From: DATKDF01 sp035512795 | GTDB lineage: Bacteria > Acidobacteriota > Vicinamibacteria > Vicinamibacterales > SCN-69-37 | DNA: 35,765 nt | Assembly (NCBI GenBank): GCA_035512795.1 | Contig: DATKDF010000110.1 | Location: 1 to 35,765, forward strand | Direction: 5' to 3' | Part shown: positions 1-7,952 of the stretch, one piece after another | Position numbering within the stretch: position 1 is the first letter of the stretch | Layout: every line of letters starts with the position of its first letter | Translations under genes and position numbers: made by a program | Notes under the pieces: generated by a model | Database searches by the model: none | What the model saw: the letters and a program-made list of their open reading frames with translations, nothing else | What the model was told of the DNA's origin: nothing

Positions 1-1
1 G

Positions 2-211
2 ACGTATGCGGCGATCCGGCCGCGCTGCGGCCCCGGGCCGGCCACGGCCGTCTACGCCGCACTCGTCCCGTTTGCGGCGGTGACGATGTTCCTGTACGGC
101 TACACGGCGATGGGCATCTTCACGACGAGCGCGTTCCTGAAGGGCACGGTGTTCTTCCTCGTCACGAGCGTCTCGGCGGCGCTGGCAGGCGCGTCGGTGT
201 ATCGGGAGTAG
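2..211 (+). CDS. C-terminal fragment of a small integral membrane protein (5' end outside window)
   Basis: The reading frame is open from base 2 to a TAG at 209-211 (69 residues visible). The visible part has two hydrophobic stretches: roughly residues 18-33 (AVYAALVPFAAVTMFL) and 48-66 (GTVFFLVTSVSAALAGA). They are separated by a short polar segment, and the protein ends in VYRE. This pattern indicates a multi-pass inner-membrane protein, but no family motif is visible and no function can be assigned. The gene runs toward the leftward amidohydrolase gene, so the two are convergent. The 182-base gap (212-393) between them has no convincing gene. It contains a short imperfect hairpin at 244-260 (GACCG, 7-base loop, CGGTC) without a T-run. 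Confidence 0.6.
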   Translation, partial: TYAAIRPRCGPGPATAVYAALVPFAAVTMFLYGYTAMGIFTTSAFLKGTVFFLVTSVSAALAGASVYRE

Positions 212-393
212 GCCCCCCCGGCACGAGCCCGCGGATACCTGCGGACCGGTTGAAGCGGTCTACTCCAGGAGGCCGCCGAGTTGGGCTGGCACGGCCTCAA
301 TGGAGGGGGAATCTACGGCGCGGTCACGGGAACGCATCGTAGGCCTCGGCGCCGGATCTCGATAGACCAGTTCGCCACAAGAAGGTCAGCCCC

Positions 394-1848
394 TCACCGC
401 CCCCCACCCCCGCCCCGTCGTCCACCCTGGGTGGGCGCGGGTGGTTCGACATGAACCGGGTAGCCGTCGATGAAGACGTGCCGGACCTGGCCGCCGTCGA
501 GGATCTCGCCGCTCGTCACGACGACGTTGGCGATCTTGCCGGCCTCGAGTGAGCCGGTCCGGTTGTCGGCGCCGGCCATCCGGGCCGCGCCGATCGTCAG
601 CGCTTCGAGCGCCTCGTCGGCGGCAAGACCGCCGTCGCGGACCGCGCGCCCGGCATTGCGCACGAAATCCGCCGGTGACGCGCCGCCCGACATGAAGGCG
701 AAGGGCACGCCCGCGGCCGCCAGGGCGGCCGCGACCGTGGGCGCCTCTTCCTGATTCTTCAACTGCTGCAGCGACGGCGAGCCACCGCCACCACCCCGCC
801 CGCCCCGGCCGCCACCACCGGCCTGCGCGGTGGGGAAGTTCAGGCTGAGCACCACGCGGGCCTTGGCCGCCAGGAGTTCCGCCGTGCGGCTGGCCGCGCC
901 GGTGCCGCCGACGATGATCGGGTCCAGATTGAACTCCCTGGCGAGCTCGAGCGCCCGGTCGATCTGGCGTGCCTCGTTGGCGTCAAACGCCGCCGGAATT
1001 CGGCGGTCGAGCACCGGACCGAGCGCGTCGAGCGGCGGCTCGATGACCGGCCGCGGTCCGCTGCCGCCGCGATCGATGAAGGCGCGCGCCTGCCGCTGCC
1101 ACTGCGCATCGTGCAGACCCTGTTTGGTGAATGCGATCGTGCCGAGCAGCGCCTGCGGGTAGCCTGGGCCGCCGCCCCGGCCGGCCATGTCGATGTGGCT
1201 GGCGACCGGCGACTTGATGACCGCCAGGCCCTTCCGGTAATCGCCGACGTTGCTGATCTGCGGATCGTCGGGCGGCAGGATGACATTGACGAGCGCGCTC
1301 TGCCCCTTGAAAATGCCGGAGTTCGGGACGGCCAGCACGGTGGTGACGCCGGCGCTCGCGAGCGCGGTCAACTGGGCGTTGTCGCCCACGAGGTTGGCGG
1401 CCGCCAGGTAGTCCGGCCGCAGCAGGCTGGCGCGCTTGGCGCGTTCGGCCTCTTCGCGATTGGCAAACTGCGCGGCCCCGCCCCCGCCCCCGCGTCCCCC
1501 CCCGCCCCCGAAGCCGCCCCGGCCGGCGTCGGCTGGCGCCTCGTCGGTCGCAAACGGCGCGGAGCTGGCCATGTCGATGAGGCCAGGGTAGACGTGCAGG
1601 CCCGATCCGTCGATGACGACAGCGTCGTTCGGCACGGTGACGCCCGGACCGATCGCCTCGATGAGGCCGCCCCGCATGACGATGGTGCCGTTGGCAATCG
1701 GGGCGCCGGCTGCCGTGTGAATCGTGGCGCCCCGGACGGCGTAGCGCGGGCTCGACGTTGTGGCCGAGACGAGCGGGCCGACCGAGGCAACCGCCGTCAG
1801 CACGCCGACTGCCTGAAGAAAGACCAACCGTGACGAGCGACTATTCAT
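394..1848 (-). CDS. Exported amidohydrolase-fold protein lacking the metal-binding HxH motif
   Basis: 484 residues. The ATG at 1848 is preferred over the GTG at 1899 because GGGAGA lies about 9 bases upstream and residues 1-30 then form a signal peptide. The N-terminal beta-sandwich (about 35-90: RGATIHTAAG, GTIVMRGG) and C-terminal segment (GSLEAGKIANVVV, about 432-444) are typical of imidazolonepropionase-like amidohydrolases. After PGLID (88-92), where active enzymes have HxH, the sequence is MASS, so both metal-ligand histidines are absent. The usual late catalytic Asp position reads FMSGGAS. Glycine/arginine tracts occur at about 109-125, 343-356 and the extreme C-terminus. It follows the larger amidohydrolase gene by 50 bases, probably in one transcript. 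I infer a catalytically inactive partner or scaffold; weak activity with altered ligands is possible. Confidence 0.75.
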   Translation of the reverse strand: MNSRSSRLVFLQAVGVLTAVASVGPLVSATTSSPRYAVRGATIHTAAGAPIANGTIVMRGGLIEAIGPGVTVPNDAVVIDGSGLHVYPGLIDMASSAPFATDEAPADAGRGGFGGGGGRGGGGGAAQFANREEAERAKRASLLRPDYLAAANLVGDNAQLTALASAGVTTVLAVPNSGIFKGQSALVNVILPPDDPQISNVGDYRKGLAVIKSPVASHIDMAGRGGGPGYPQALLGTIAFTKQGLHDAQWQRQARAFIDRGGSGPRPVIEPPLDALGPVLDRRIPAAFDANEARQIDRALELAREFNLDPIIVGGTGAASRTAELLAAKARVVLSLNFPTAQAGGGGRGGRGGGGGSPSLQQLKNQEEAPTVAAALAAAGVPFAFMSGGASPADFVRNAGRAVRDGGLAADEALEALTIGAARMAGADNRTGSLEAGKIANVVVTSGEILDGGQVRHVFIDGYPVHVEPPAPTQGGRRGGGGGR

Positions 1849-1898
1849 GACTGCGAGTCTCCCAACCGTGTGCCCGGCGCGGCGCCGGGCCTCAGGCA

Positions 1899-4553
1899 CT
1901 ACTGCCGTGACATGTACCGCCGGAACAGGTCCGTGTGCTTGCTGTCGAGCGGCACGTCATTGCCGGCGATCACGACATGCTGGATGCGCGACCGGATCTC
2001 GAGCGGGTCGCCGGTGACGACAATCAGGTTGGCGAGCTTGCCGGCCTCGATGGTCCCGAGCGCCCGATCGGCACCGAAGATCCGAGCGGCATCAATCGTG
2101 AGCGCGCGAACGGCCCGCTCGCGATCGAGCCCCCACGCGACGGCCATGGCAGCCTGGAACGGCACGAGCCGCACGCCGTCGTACCCGCCGCTCGAGAACG
2201 CGAACGTCACGCCGGCTGCCGCGAGCTTGCCGGGCGCCTGGTAGGTCGCCGCGTGGAACGTGTCCTCACCCTGCGGCATCGAGAAGATCTCGCTCAGGAT
2301 GACCGGCACGTTCTTGCGCGCGAGCAGGTCGGCCTGTTCGAGCGCCGCCATGCCCGACGTGCGAATGACGACGTTCACGCCCTGCGCTTCGGCCCAGCCG
2401 ATCGCATCGCGGATGGCGTCGGCGTTGCCCGCCTGCACGTAGAACGGCTGCGCCTTCTGGAGCACGGGGATGAACGGCTCGAGGTCCCAGTTCATCTGGC
2501 GGTTCGCGTCGGCCATGTAGGCCTTCGTCCGCGAGAGGAGCTCGTTCAGCCGGCGAACCTGATCCTGCACGTTCGCGCCGCCGCCGCCACCGCCGCCGCG
2601 GCCACCGCGCCCGCCGCCACCGCCGCCGGGCCACGACATCCCGAGGCCGGCCGCGGGCCGGACGGCGTTCTCTTCCCACGTCCAGCCGTCCAGATTCATG
2701 AGCGGCACGTCGCCGGTGATGACGCCGCCGCCCATGAAGACGCCGACGTTGGTCACGCCCTCGACCCGGGCGACGGGGATCGCGTCGCTGTCCGACTGGT
2801 ACGCGACGCGCGTCCGCAGCATCTGGTTGAACTCCAGCATCTCGCTGACGTCGTCCATGCCGCGGACACCGGGTTCGTTCAGGCCGAGATCCGACGCGGC
2901 GTCGATGAAGCCCGGATAGACGTTCGCGCCGCGGGCGTCGACCGTGCGCGCGCCCGAGGGCACGGACACGTTGGCGCCGACCGCCTGGATGCGATTGCCG
3001 CGGATGACGACCGTGCCGCGTTCGATGGCCGGGCCGGCGCCGGTCACGATGCGGGCGTTGGTGATCGCCCAGGCCGGGCCGTTCGCGTTGTACTGCAGCT
3101 CGATCGGCGCCGGCGCGATCGAGAAGAGATTGCCCGGGCCATCGCTCGGCGCCGGCATGGTCGGGGCGGCGGCGCCGCGGCCGCGCGCGCCGCCCTGGCC
3201 CCGGCCGTCGCCGAGCCGCGCCTGGAGCGCCGCCTTCTCCTGTTCCACCTGCGCGACGCGCGCCAGTTCAGCCTCGCGGTCGTAGTAGAGCTTGCCGTCG
3301 ATGTACGTCCGCTCGACGATGGCGTAGGTGCTGAGCGGGTTCTGGTTCCAGATGACGACATCGGCGTCCTTGCCGACCTCGAGGGAGCCCACGCGGTCGG
3401 CGATGCCGAGCTGGGTGGCCGGGTTGATCGTGACGAGCGCAAACGCCTGGTCGTCGTTGAGATCGCCCCAGCGGACCGACTTGGCGGCCTCGGTGTTCAG
3501 CCGGCGCGCATGCTCGGCGCTGTCGGAGTTGATCGACACGGTGACGCCCTTGTGCGTCATCAGCGCGGCGTTGCCCGGAATCGCGTCCTCGGCCTCGATC
3601 TTGTACCCCCACCAGTCGGAGAAGGTGGACGCGCCAGCGCCGTGCGCGGCGATTTCCTTGGCGACCTTGTAGCCTTCGAGCACGTGCTGGAATGTCGCGA
3701 TCTTGAAGCCCATCTCGTCGGCGAGCCGGATGAGCGCGAGGATCTCGTCGGCGCGGTACGAGTGCGCGTGGACGAGCCGCTTGCCCTCGAGCACCTCGAC
3801 GAGCGCGTCGAGCTGCAGGTCGCGCCTGGGCGGCAGCGCGTCGGCGGTGGTCGTGCGCGTCCGTTCGTAGTCCTGCCACGCCTTCTGGTACGCCTTGGCG
3901 CGCGTGAACGCATCACGGATGACGAAATCGACTCCCTGGCGGGTGCCCGGATACCGGCGCAGGCCCGTGTTCGACGACAGGCCCTGCCGCTTCGGGTTCT
4001 CGCCGAGCGCGAACTTGATGCCGGGCAGCGCGCCGTCGATGAGCAGGTCCGCGGCCTTGTCGGCGCCCCAGCGCAGCTTGATGACCACCGTCTTGCCGCC
4101 GATCGGGTTGGCGCTGCCGTGCATGATGTTGGCAATCGTCAGACCGCCGGCCAGGTCTCGCTGAATCGCGATGTCGGTCGGGTCGAGCACGTCTTCCATG
4201 CCGGTCATCGAGCTGACCGCGGTCTGGCCCTCGTTGATCGCGTCATTGGCGATGTGCGAGTGCGCATCGATGATGCCCGGCGAGACGAACTTGCCGGTGC
4301 CATCGACGACCTCCGCTCCGGCCGGAATCGACACGTTGGCGCCGACGGCGGCGATCTTGCCGTCGCGCATGACGATCGTCCCGTTGGCAATCGTGCCGCG
4401 GGTGGCCGTCATGATGGTCGCGTTCCGGATGGCGACCACCCCCGAGGCCGTCTGGCCCCCCTGACCGCTGAGTGTGACGGCTGAGGTCGGCAGCAACGCC
4501 GCCGCCAGAAGCACGAGTCCAAACCATGCCGGGCGCAGAGCACGCTGTATCAC
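1899..4553 (-). CDS. Exported tandem amidohydrolase: one intact module fused to one degenerate module
   Basis: 884 residues. It starts at GTG 4553, with GGAGG about 5 bases upstream, and has an N-terminal signal peptide (residues 1-29). Module 1 (about 40-425) is an imidazolonepropionase/prolidase-like amidohydrolase with a full set of likely metal and catalytic residues: HSH 98-100, K180, H264, H290 and D344 (INSDS). Its closing motif GSLEVGKDADVVIW is at 389-402. A Gly/Arg/Pro linker (about 446-475) leads to module 2 (about 490-865). This repeats the fold (NARIVTGAG, YPGFIDAASDLG) but has Ala553 and Asp555 in place of the HxH histidines, and carries a Gly tract at 643-659. Related secreted enzymes hydrolyse cyclic imides, amides or dipeptides; the substrate here cannot be read. 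The downstream gene encodes a third, also degenerate, module. Confident for family, low for substrate. Confidence 0.85.
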   Translation of the reverse strand: MIQRALRPAWFGLVLLAAALLPTSAVTLSGQGGQTASGVVAIRNATIMTATRGTIANGTIVMRDGKIAAVGANVSIPAGAEVVDGTGKFVSPGIIDAHSHIANDAINEGQTAVSSMTGMEDVLDPTDIAIQRDLAGGLTIANIMHGSANPIGGKTVVIKLRWGADKAADLLIDGALPGIKFALGENPKRQGLSSNTGLRRYPGTRQGVDFVIRDAFTRAKAYQKAWQDYERTRTTTADALPPRRDLQLDALVEVLEGKRLVHAHSYRADEILALIRLADEMGFKIATFQHVLEGYKVAKEIAAHGAGASTFSDWWGYKIEAEDAIPGNAALMTHKGVTVSINSDSAEHARRLNTEAAKSVRWGDLNDDQAFALVTINPATQLGIADRVGSLEVGKDADVVIWNQNPLSTYAIVERTYIDGKLYYDREAELARVAQVEQEKAALQARLGDGRGQGGARGRGAAAPTMPAPSDGPGNLFSIAPAPIELQYNANGPAWAITNARIVTGAGPAIERGTVVIRGNRIQAVGANVSVPSGARTVDARGANVYPGFIDAASDLGLNEPGVRGMDDVSEMLEFNQMLRTRVAYQSDSDAIPVARVEGVTNVGVFMGGGVITGDVPLMNLDGWTWEENAVRPAAGLGMSWPGGGGGGRGGRGGGGGGGANVQDQVRRLNELLSRTKAYMADANRQMNWDLEPFIPVLQKAQPFYVQAGNADAIRDAIGWAEAQGVNVVIRTSGMAALEQADLLARKNVPVILSEIFSMPQGEDTFHAATYQAPGKLAAAGVTFAFSSGGYDGVRLVPFQAAMAVAWGLDRERAVRALTIDAARIFGADRALGTIEAGKLANLIVVTGDPLEIRSRIQHVVIAGNDVPLDSKHTDLFRRYMSRQ

Positions 4554-4630
4554 GGGAGCCTCCGAGACTCGGAAAACCGAAGAAGTGGGGGAAATGTATC
4601 GTACCCGCGGGCTACGACAGAAGATCGAAG

Positions 4631-4659
4631 TTGCGTCGGCCCGTTCGCTGATCTATGGT
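4631..4659 (+). promoter_or_regulatory. Candidate sigma70-type promoter for the SnoaL-like lipoprotein gene
   Basis: TTGCGT (4631-4636) and TATGGT (4654-4659) are separated by exactly 17 bases. They lie 41 bases before the lipoprotein ATG, inside the 146-base divergent gap between two genes. The consensus match is moderate, so this is a prediction from sequence only. Confidence 0.4.
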
Positions 4660-4699
4660 CAGGGCCGTACGTCCGTCGCGCTAACCCTTGGAGACTCCC

Positions 4700-5209
4700 A
4701 TGACTTCGCTGCCTGTCCGTTCGCTCGCGACGCTGGCCCTGGTGGCCGCTCTGGCCGCCTGTGCGCCCGCGCCGCCGCCCGATACCACTGATACCACTGC
4801 CGAAGATACGGCCGCCATCAACGCCCTTCGCGACGGCTGGTCCGCGGCGTACAACGCCGCCGATGCCGACGCGCTCGCCAACAGCTACACCGAGGACACG
4901 GTCAGGATGAGCGCCAACGAGCCGTCCCAGGTCGGCCGCGTGGCCGTGCGCGACGGGTTCCTGGCCGAGTTCGGCGCCGGCCAGGGGACGGCGACGATCA
5001 GGTCCGACGAAATGCGGTTGATGGGCGACTGGGCGTTTGACCGCGGCACCTTTTCGGTCAGCATCGTGCCGGCCGCCGGCGGCGACCCGGTCATGGCCGA
5101 AGGCCGCTACCTGGTCCTCCTGCACAAGCAGGCCGACGGGTCGTGGAAGATCGCGCGCGGGATGGACAACAGCGCGACGCCGCTCCCGATGGCTGCCGGC
5201 GGGAACTGA
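4700..5209 (+). CDS. SnoaL/DUF4440-like (nuclear transport factor 2 fold) lipoprotein
   Basis: 169 residues. The start is ATG 4700, preceded by GGAGA at 4690. The N-terminus is a lipoprotein signal peptide with a lipobox (LAAC, Cys21) followed by a Pro/Thr-rich tether. The tether contains a 9-base direct repeat (4781-4798) that encodes DTTDTT. Residues about 33-155 match the DUF4440/SgcJ-EcaC pattern: AINALRDGWSAAYNAADADA, then SYTEDTVRM, and a final strand near GSWKIARGMDN. Members bind small hydrophobic ligands or act as assembly modules; most exported ones are uncharacterised. The gene is divergent from the amidohydrolases and ends 7 bases from the end of the arginine operon. No catalytic assignment is possible. 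Confidence 0.75.
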   Translation: MTSLPVRSLATLALVAALAACAPAPPPDTTDTTAEDTAAINALRDGWSAAYNAADADALANSYTEDTVRMSANEPSQVGRVAVRDGFLAEFGAGQGTATIRSDEMRLMGDWAFDRGTFSVSIVPAAGGDPVMAEGRYLVLLHKQADGSWKIARGMDNSATPLPMAAGGN

Positions 5210-5214
5210 CGCCC

Positions 5215-5238
5215 GCTCAGCCCATCAGCAGGCTGAGC
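5215..5238. terminator. Candidate bidirectional hairpin between convergent gene ends
   Basis: A perfect 8-bp stem (GCTCAGCC at 5215-5222, GGCTGAGC at 5231-5238) encloses an 8-base loop. It sits across the argF stop codon (5217-5219) and 6 bases after the lipoprotein stop. Neither side has a T-run, so it does not meet the classic intrinsic-terminator definition. Its placement at a convergent junction is suggestive, but it may simply reflect the argF C-terminal codons. Confidence 0.35.
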
Positions 5239-6176
5239 AGTGCCTTCTGGGTGTGGAGCCTGTTCTCGGCCTGATCGAAGACGACCGAGGCCGGCGAGTC
5301 CAGCACGCTGCTCGTGACCTCGTCGCCCCGATGCGCCGGCAGGCAGTGCATGAAGAGTGCGTTGCCGGCGGCCGTCATGAGCGCGTCGTTCACCTGGAAC
5401 GGCGCGAACGCGCGGGCGCGGTCGTCGGTTTCGGCTTCCTGGCCCATTGATGCCCAGACGTCGGTGTACACGGCATCGGCGCCATCGACGGCGGCCTGCG
5501 GATCGTTGGTGACCGTGACGGTGGCGCCATGGCGGGCCACCGCCCGTGCCTCGGCGACGACCGACGCCGGCAACTGGTAGCCGGTCGGCGACGCCACCCG
5601 CACGTGGACGCCCAGCATCGCGCCGGCGTGCGCGAGCGACGCGGCGACGTTGTTGCCGTCGCCGACAAACGTCAGGACGCGCCCGCGGACGTCGCCGAAC
5701 GTTTCGCGGAGCGTCATCATGTCGGCCAGCGCCTGACACGGATGCTCCTCGTCGGTGAGCGCGTTGACGACGTGCAGGGCGGGTGCGGCCCGGTCGATCC
5801 GGACGACCTTGTCCTGTTCGAACGTGCGGACGATGACGCCGGCCACCCAGCGTTCGAGGTTGCGCGCGACGTCCTCGACGGTTTCCCGGCCGCCGAAGAT
5901 GACATCGGGCAGCGGCTCGATGACCTCGCCACCCAGCTCGCGCACGGCGATGACGAACGTCGTGCGCGTCCGCAGCGACGGTTTCTCGAAAAGCAGCGCG
6001 ATGTGCCGGCCGGCGAGCGGGCCGGTCGTGTCGCGGCCGGCCCGGCGGTCGCGCTTCATCACAGCGGCCGTGTCGAGCACGAGCTCCAGGCTGGCCGGCG
6101 TCAGATCGAGCACCGACAGGAACGACTTCGGCAAGGCCGGTCGGTCCACCGCCGCAAGGGCTTTCGCAGTCTTCAT
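5217..6176 (-). CDS. argF: Ornithine carbamoyltransferase
   Basis: 319 residues, normal for the family. The ATG at 6176 is chosen because GGGAG lies about 10 bases upstream; a GTG at 6197 would place that site inside the gene. The enzyme transfers the carbamoyl group of carbamoyl phosphate to ornithine to give citrulline, in the cytoplasm. Visible motifs are the carbamoyl-phosphate loop SLRTRT (67-72), HPCQ (145-148), the ornithine-binding SMG loop in DVWASMGQE (239-247), and the catalytic Cys in HCLP (277-280). The SMG loop argues for true ornithine specificity rather than the N-acetyl- or N-succinylornithine transcarbamylases. It is the last gene of the leftward argCBD-argA-argJ-argF operon, 42 bases after argJ. 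Confidence 0.95.
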   Translation of the reverse strand: MKTAKALAAVDRPALPKSFLSVLDLTPASLELVLDTAAVMKRDRRAGRDTTGPLAGRHIALLFEKPSLRTRTTFVIAVRELGGEVIEPLPDVIFGGRETVEDVARNLERWVAGVIVRTFEQDKVVRIDRAAPALHVVNALTDEEHPCQALADMMTLRETFGDVRGRVLTFVGDGNNVAASLAHAGAMLGVHVRVASPTGYQLPASVVAEARAVARHGATVTVTNDPQAAVDGADAVYTDVWASMGQEAETDDRARAFAPFQVNDALMTAAGNALFMHCLPAHRGDEVTSSVLDSPASVVFDQAENRLHTQKALLSLLMG

Positions 6177-6218
6177 CGCGTTCTCACTCCCTGTCACGCA
6201 CAGGGCGCCGCTCGGCGC

Positions 6219-7439
6219 CTACGTCCGGTACTCCGCGTTGATGCGCACGTACTCGGCGCTGAAATCGCAGGTCCACATCGTCGTGTCATGGCCGCCGCCC
6301 GTACCGAGGTCGACGACGACGGTCATTTCCTGCCCGCGCAGGACGGCGGCGGCCTCGGCGGCCCGTTCGTCGTACGGCACGCCGCGAACGAAGAGGGCGA
6401 CGTCGCCGATGCACACCGACGCCTCGTCGAGCCGGAAGTCGGCGCCCGATCGGCCGGCCGCCGACACGAGCCGGCCCCAGTTCGGATCGGCGCCGTGAAT
6501 GGCCGTCTTGACGAGCGGCGAATTGGCAATCGCGCGCGCCGCGAGCCGGGCATCGGCCGCCGTCGCCGCGCCGGTGATGCGCACCGTCACGAGTTTGGTG
6601 GCGCCTTCGCCGCCCCGGACGATTTCGCGCGCCAGGTGGCCGGCGACGGCCATCAGGGCCTCGACGAAATGCCGATCGTCAGCCCGCTCGACCGTCACAC
6701 CGGCCGTACCCGAGGCGAGCGCAAAGATGGTGTCGTTGGTCGACGGCTCGCCATCGACAGTGATCGCATTGAACGTCCGGTCGGCGACGTGGCGGAGGGC
6801 CGCGTCGAGCACGGCCGGATCGACCCGGGCATCGGTCGTCAGATACCCGAGCATCGTCGCCATCCGCGGCTCGATCATGCCGGAGCCCTTGGCCATGCCG
6901 CCGATCGTGTAGCGGCCATCCGGCGTCTCGACGATCACCGCAAACGACTTCGGGAACGGGTCGGTCGTCATGATGGCCGCCGCCGCGTCGTCGCCGGCAT
7001 CGGTCCGCAACGCGAGGCGCGCGGCGTCGATGCCGAGGCGGACCTTGTCGAGACTGAGCGGCACCCCGATGACGCCGGTCGAGGCCACGAGCGCGTGCAT
7101 CGGATCGCAGCCCACGGCCGCGGCCGCCGCGTCGGCCATCGCGCGGGCCACCGAGAGGCCCGACGCGCCCGTGCAGGCATTGGCGCACCCGCTGTTGGTC
7201 ACGATGACGGCCGCTCGCCGGCCCGAGGCCTCCAGCCGCTCGCGCGAGACGAGCACCGGCGCCGCCACGGCCTTGTTGGTCGTGAAGAGCGCGGCCGCCG
7301 GCACGGGTGCGTCCGCCGAGAGGAGCGCCAGGTCGAGCGGCGCGACCGCATCGGCAGACCGGCGCTTGATGCCGCACGAGACGCCTGCCGCCCTGAAGCC
7401 GCCGGGCGCGGTGATGCCACCGGGAATCGGACGCAGCAT
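6219..7439 (-). CDS. argJ: Bifunctional glutamate N-acetyltransferase / ornithine acetyltransferase
   Basis: 406 residues. It moves the acetyl group of N-acetylornithine to glutamate, releasing ornithine and recycling acetate in the cyclic arginine pathway. ArgJ is an Ntn-hydrolase-like enzyme that cleaves itself. The cleavage site is visible as MATML with the expected nucleophile Thr195, inside KGSGMIEPRMATMLGYLTTD. Other family marks are NSGCANACTG (82-91), STGVIG (120-125), HGADPNWGR, and the C-terminal CDFSAEYVRINAEYRT. NSGC replaces the more usual NSGN, which I regard as minor. It starts 15 bases after the GNAT gene. Whether it is mono- or bifunctional cannot be read from sequence; a separate N-acetylglutamate synthase is encoded next door. 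Confidence 0.95.
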   Translation of the reverse strand: MLRPIPGGITAPGGFRAAGVSCGIKRRSADAVAPLDLALLSADAPVPAAALFTTNKAVAAPVLVSRERLEASGRRAAVIVTNSGCANACTGASGLSVARAMADAAAAAVGCDPMHALVASTGVIGVPLSLDKVRLGIDAARLALRTDAGDDAAAAIMTTDPFPKSFAVIVETPDGRYTIGGMAKGSGMIEPRMATMLGYLTTDARVDPAVLDAALRHVADRTFNAITVDGEPSTNDTIFALASGTAGVTVERADDRHFVEALMAVAGHLAREIVRGGEGATKLVTVRITGAATAADARLAARAIANSPLVKTAIHGADPNWGRLVSAAGRSGADFRLDEASVCIGDVALFVRGVPYDERAAEAAAVLRGQEMTVVVDLGTGGGHDTTMWTCDFSAEYVRINAEYRT

Positions 7440-7454
7440 CGGACAGTCCCGGCC

Positions 7455-7952
7455 TCAGGCGACCCGGCGCTCGGCCACGCGCGCGACGGCCTCGAGGGGC
7501 AGGAGCATCGCGTACTGGGCGCAGTTGCGGAAGAGCGGGCACGGCACGCACGTGTTGACGACCTTCGCAGGCACCCAGAGATGCGGCACGATCGAGAAGT
7601 TCTGCCGGATGAAGAACCGCGGGTCGTGCGTGAAGGCGGTGAGCGAATCGAAGCCGGCCGCGCGCGCACGTCGCTTCAGTTCGTCGACCATCCGCGTGGC
7701 GAGCCCGACCCGGCGGAAGTCCCCTGCGACGACGAGCGACCGGATCTCGGCGACCGACGCCGACAGAGGCGCCAGTTCCCCGCACGCCGTGAGGGCCCCG
7801 GCCACGTCGCAGACGACGAAGCGCGCGGCGTGGCGGCGCAGTTCATCGAGCGTGCGGGGCAGCAGGTGGCCCTCGTCGAGGTGGGCGCCGATGAGGGTAT
7901 GGAGCGCCTCGGCATCGGCCGGGGTCGCGGGTCGCAGGACGAGATCGGTCAA
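7455..7952 (-). CDS. argA: Short GNAT-type N-acetylglutamate synthase
   Basis: 165 residues, a single GNAT domain with no amino-acid-kinase part. It should acetylate glutamate with acetyl-CoA, feeding or replenishing the pathway. The acetyl-CoA loop is RRVGLA (80-85). The C-terminus has a cysteine cluster (C135, C138, C144, in TCVPCPLFRNC) followed by QYAML. This arrangement is seen in the short NAGS enzymes typified by mycobacterial Rv2747. The start is TTG at 7952, overlapping the argD stop by four bases (TTGA), with AGGAG 8 bases upstream, so translation is probably coupled. Placement between argD and argJ supports the role. A different GNAT substrate cannot be excluded. Confidence 0.8.
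   Translation of the reverse strand: MTDLVLRPATPADAEALHTLIGAHLDEGHLLPRTLDELRRHAARFVVCDVAGALTACGELAPLSASVAEIRSLVVAGDFRRVGLATRMVDELKRRARAAGFDSLTAFTHDPRFFIRQNFSIVPHLWVPAKVVNTCVPCPLFRNCAQYAMLLPLEAVARVAERRVA

Noticed and set aside
300..365. Small open frame of 21 codons starting ATG 300 (+)
   Set aside because: No ribosome binding site, no composition signal and too short to support.
212..393. Possible RNA gene in the first intergenic gap
   Set aside because: Only a weak 5-bp hairpin is visible (244-260). There is no tRNA cloverleaf and no promoter or terminator.
1935..4484. Very long open frame (about 850 codons) antisense to the tandem amidohydrolase gene
   Set aside because: High GC content suppresses stops on the opposite strand. 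The translation is low-complexity Arg/Asp/Ala with no fold or motif, while the other strand encodes a recognisable enzyme.
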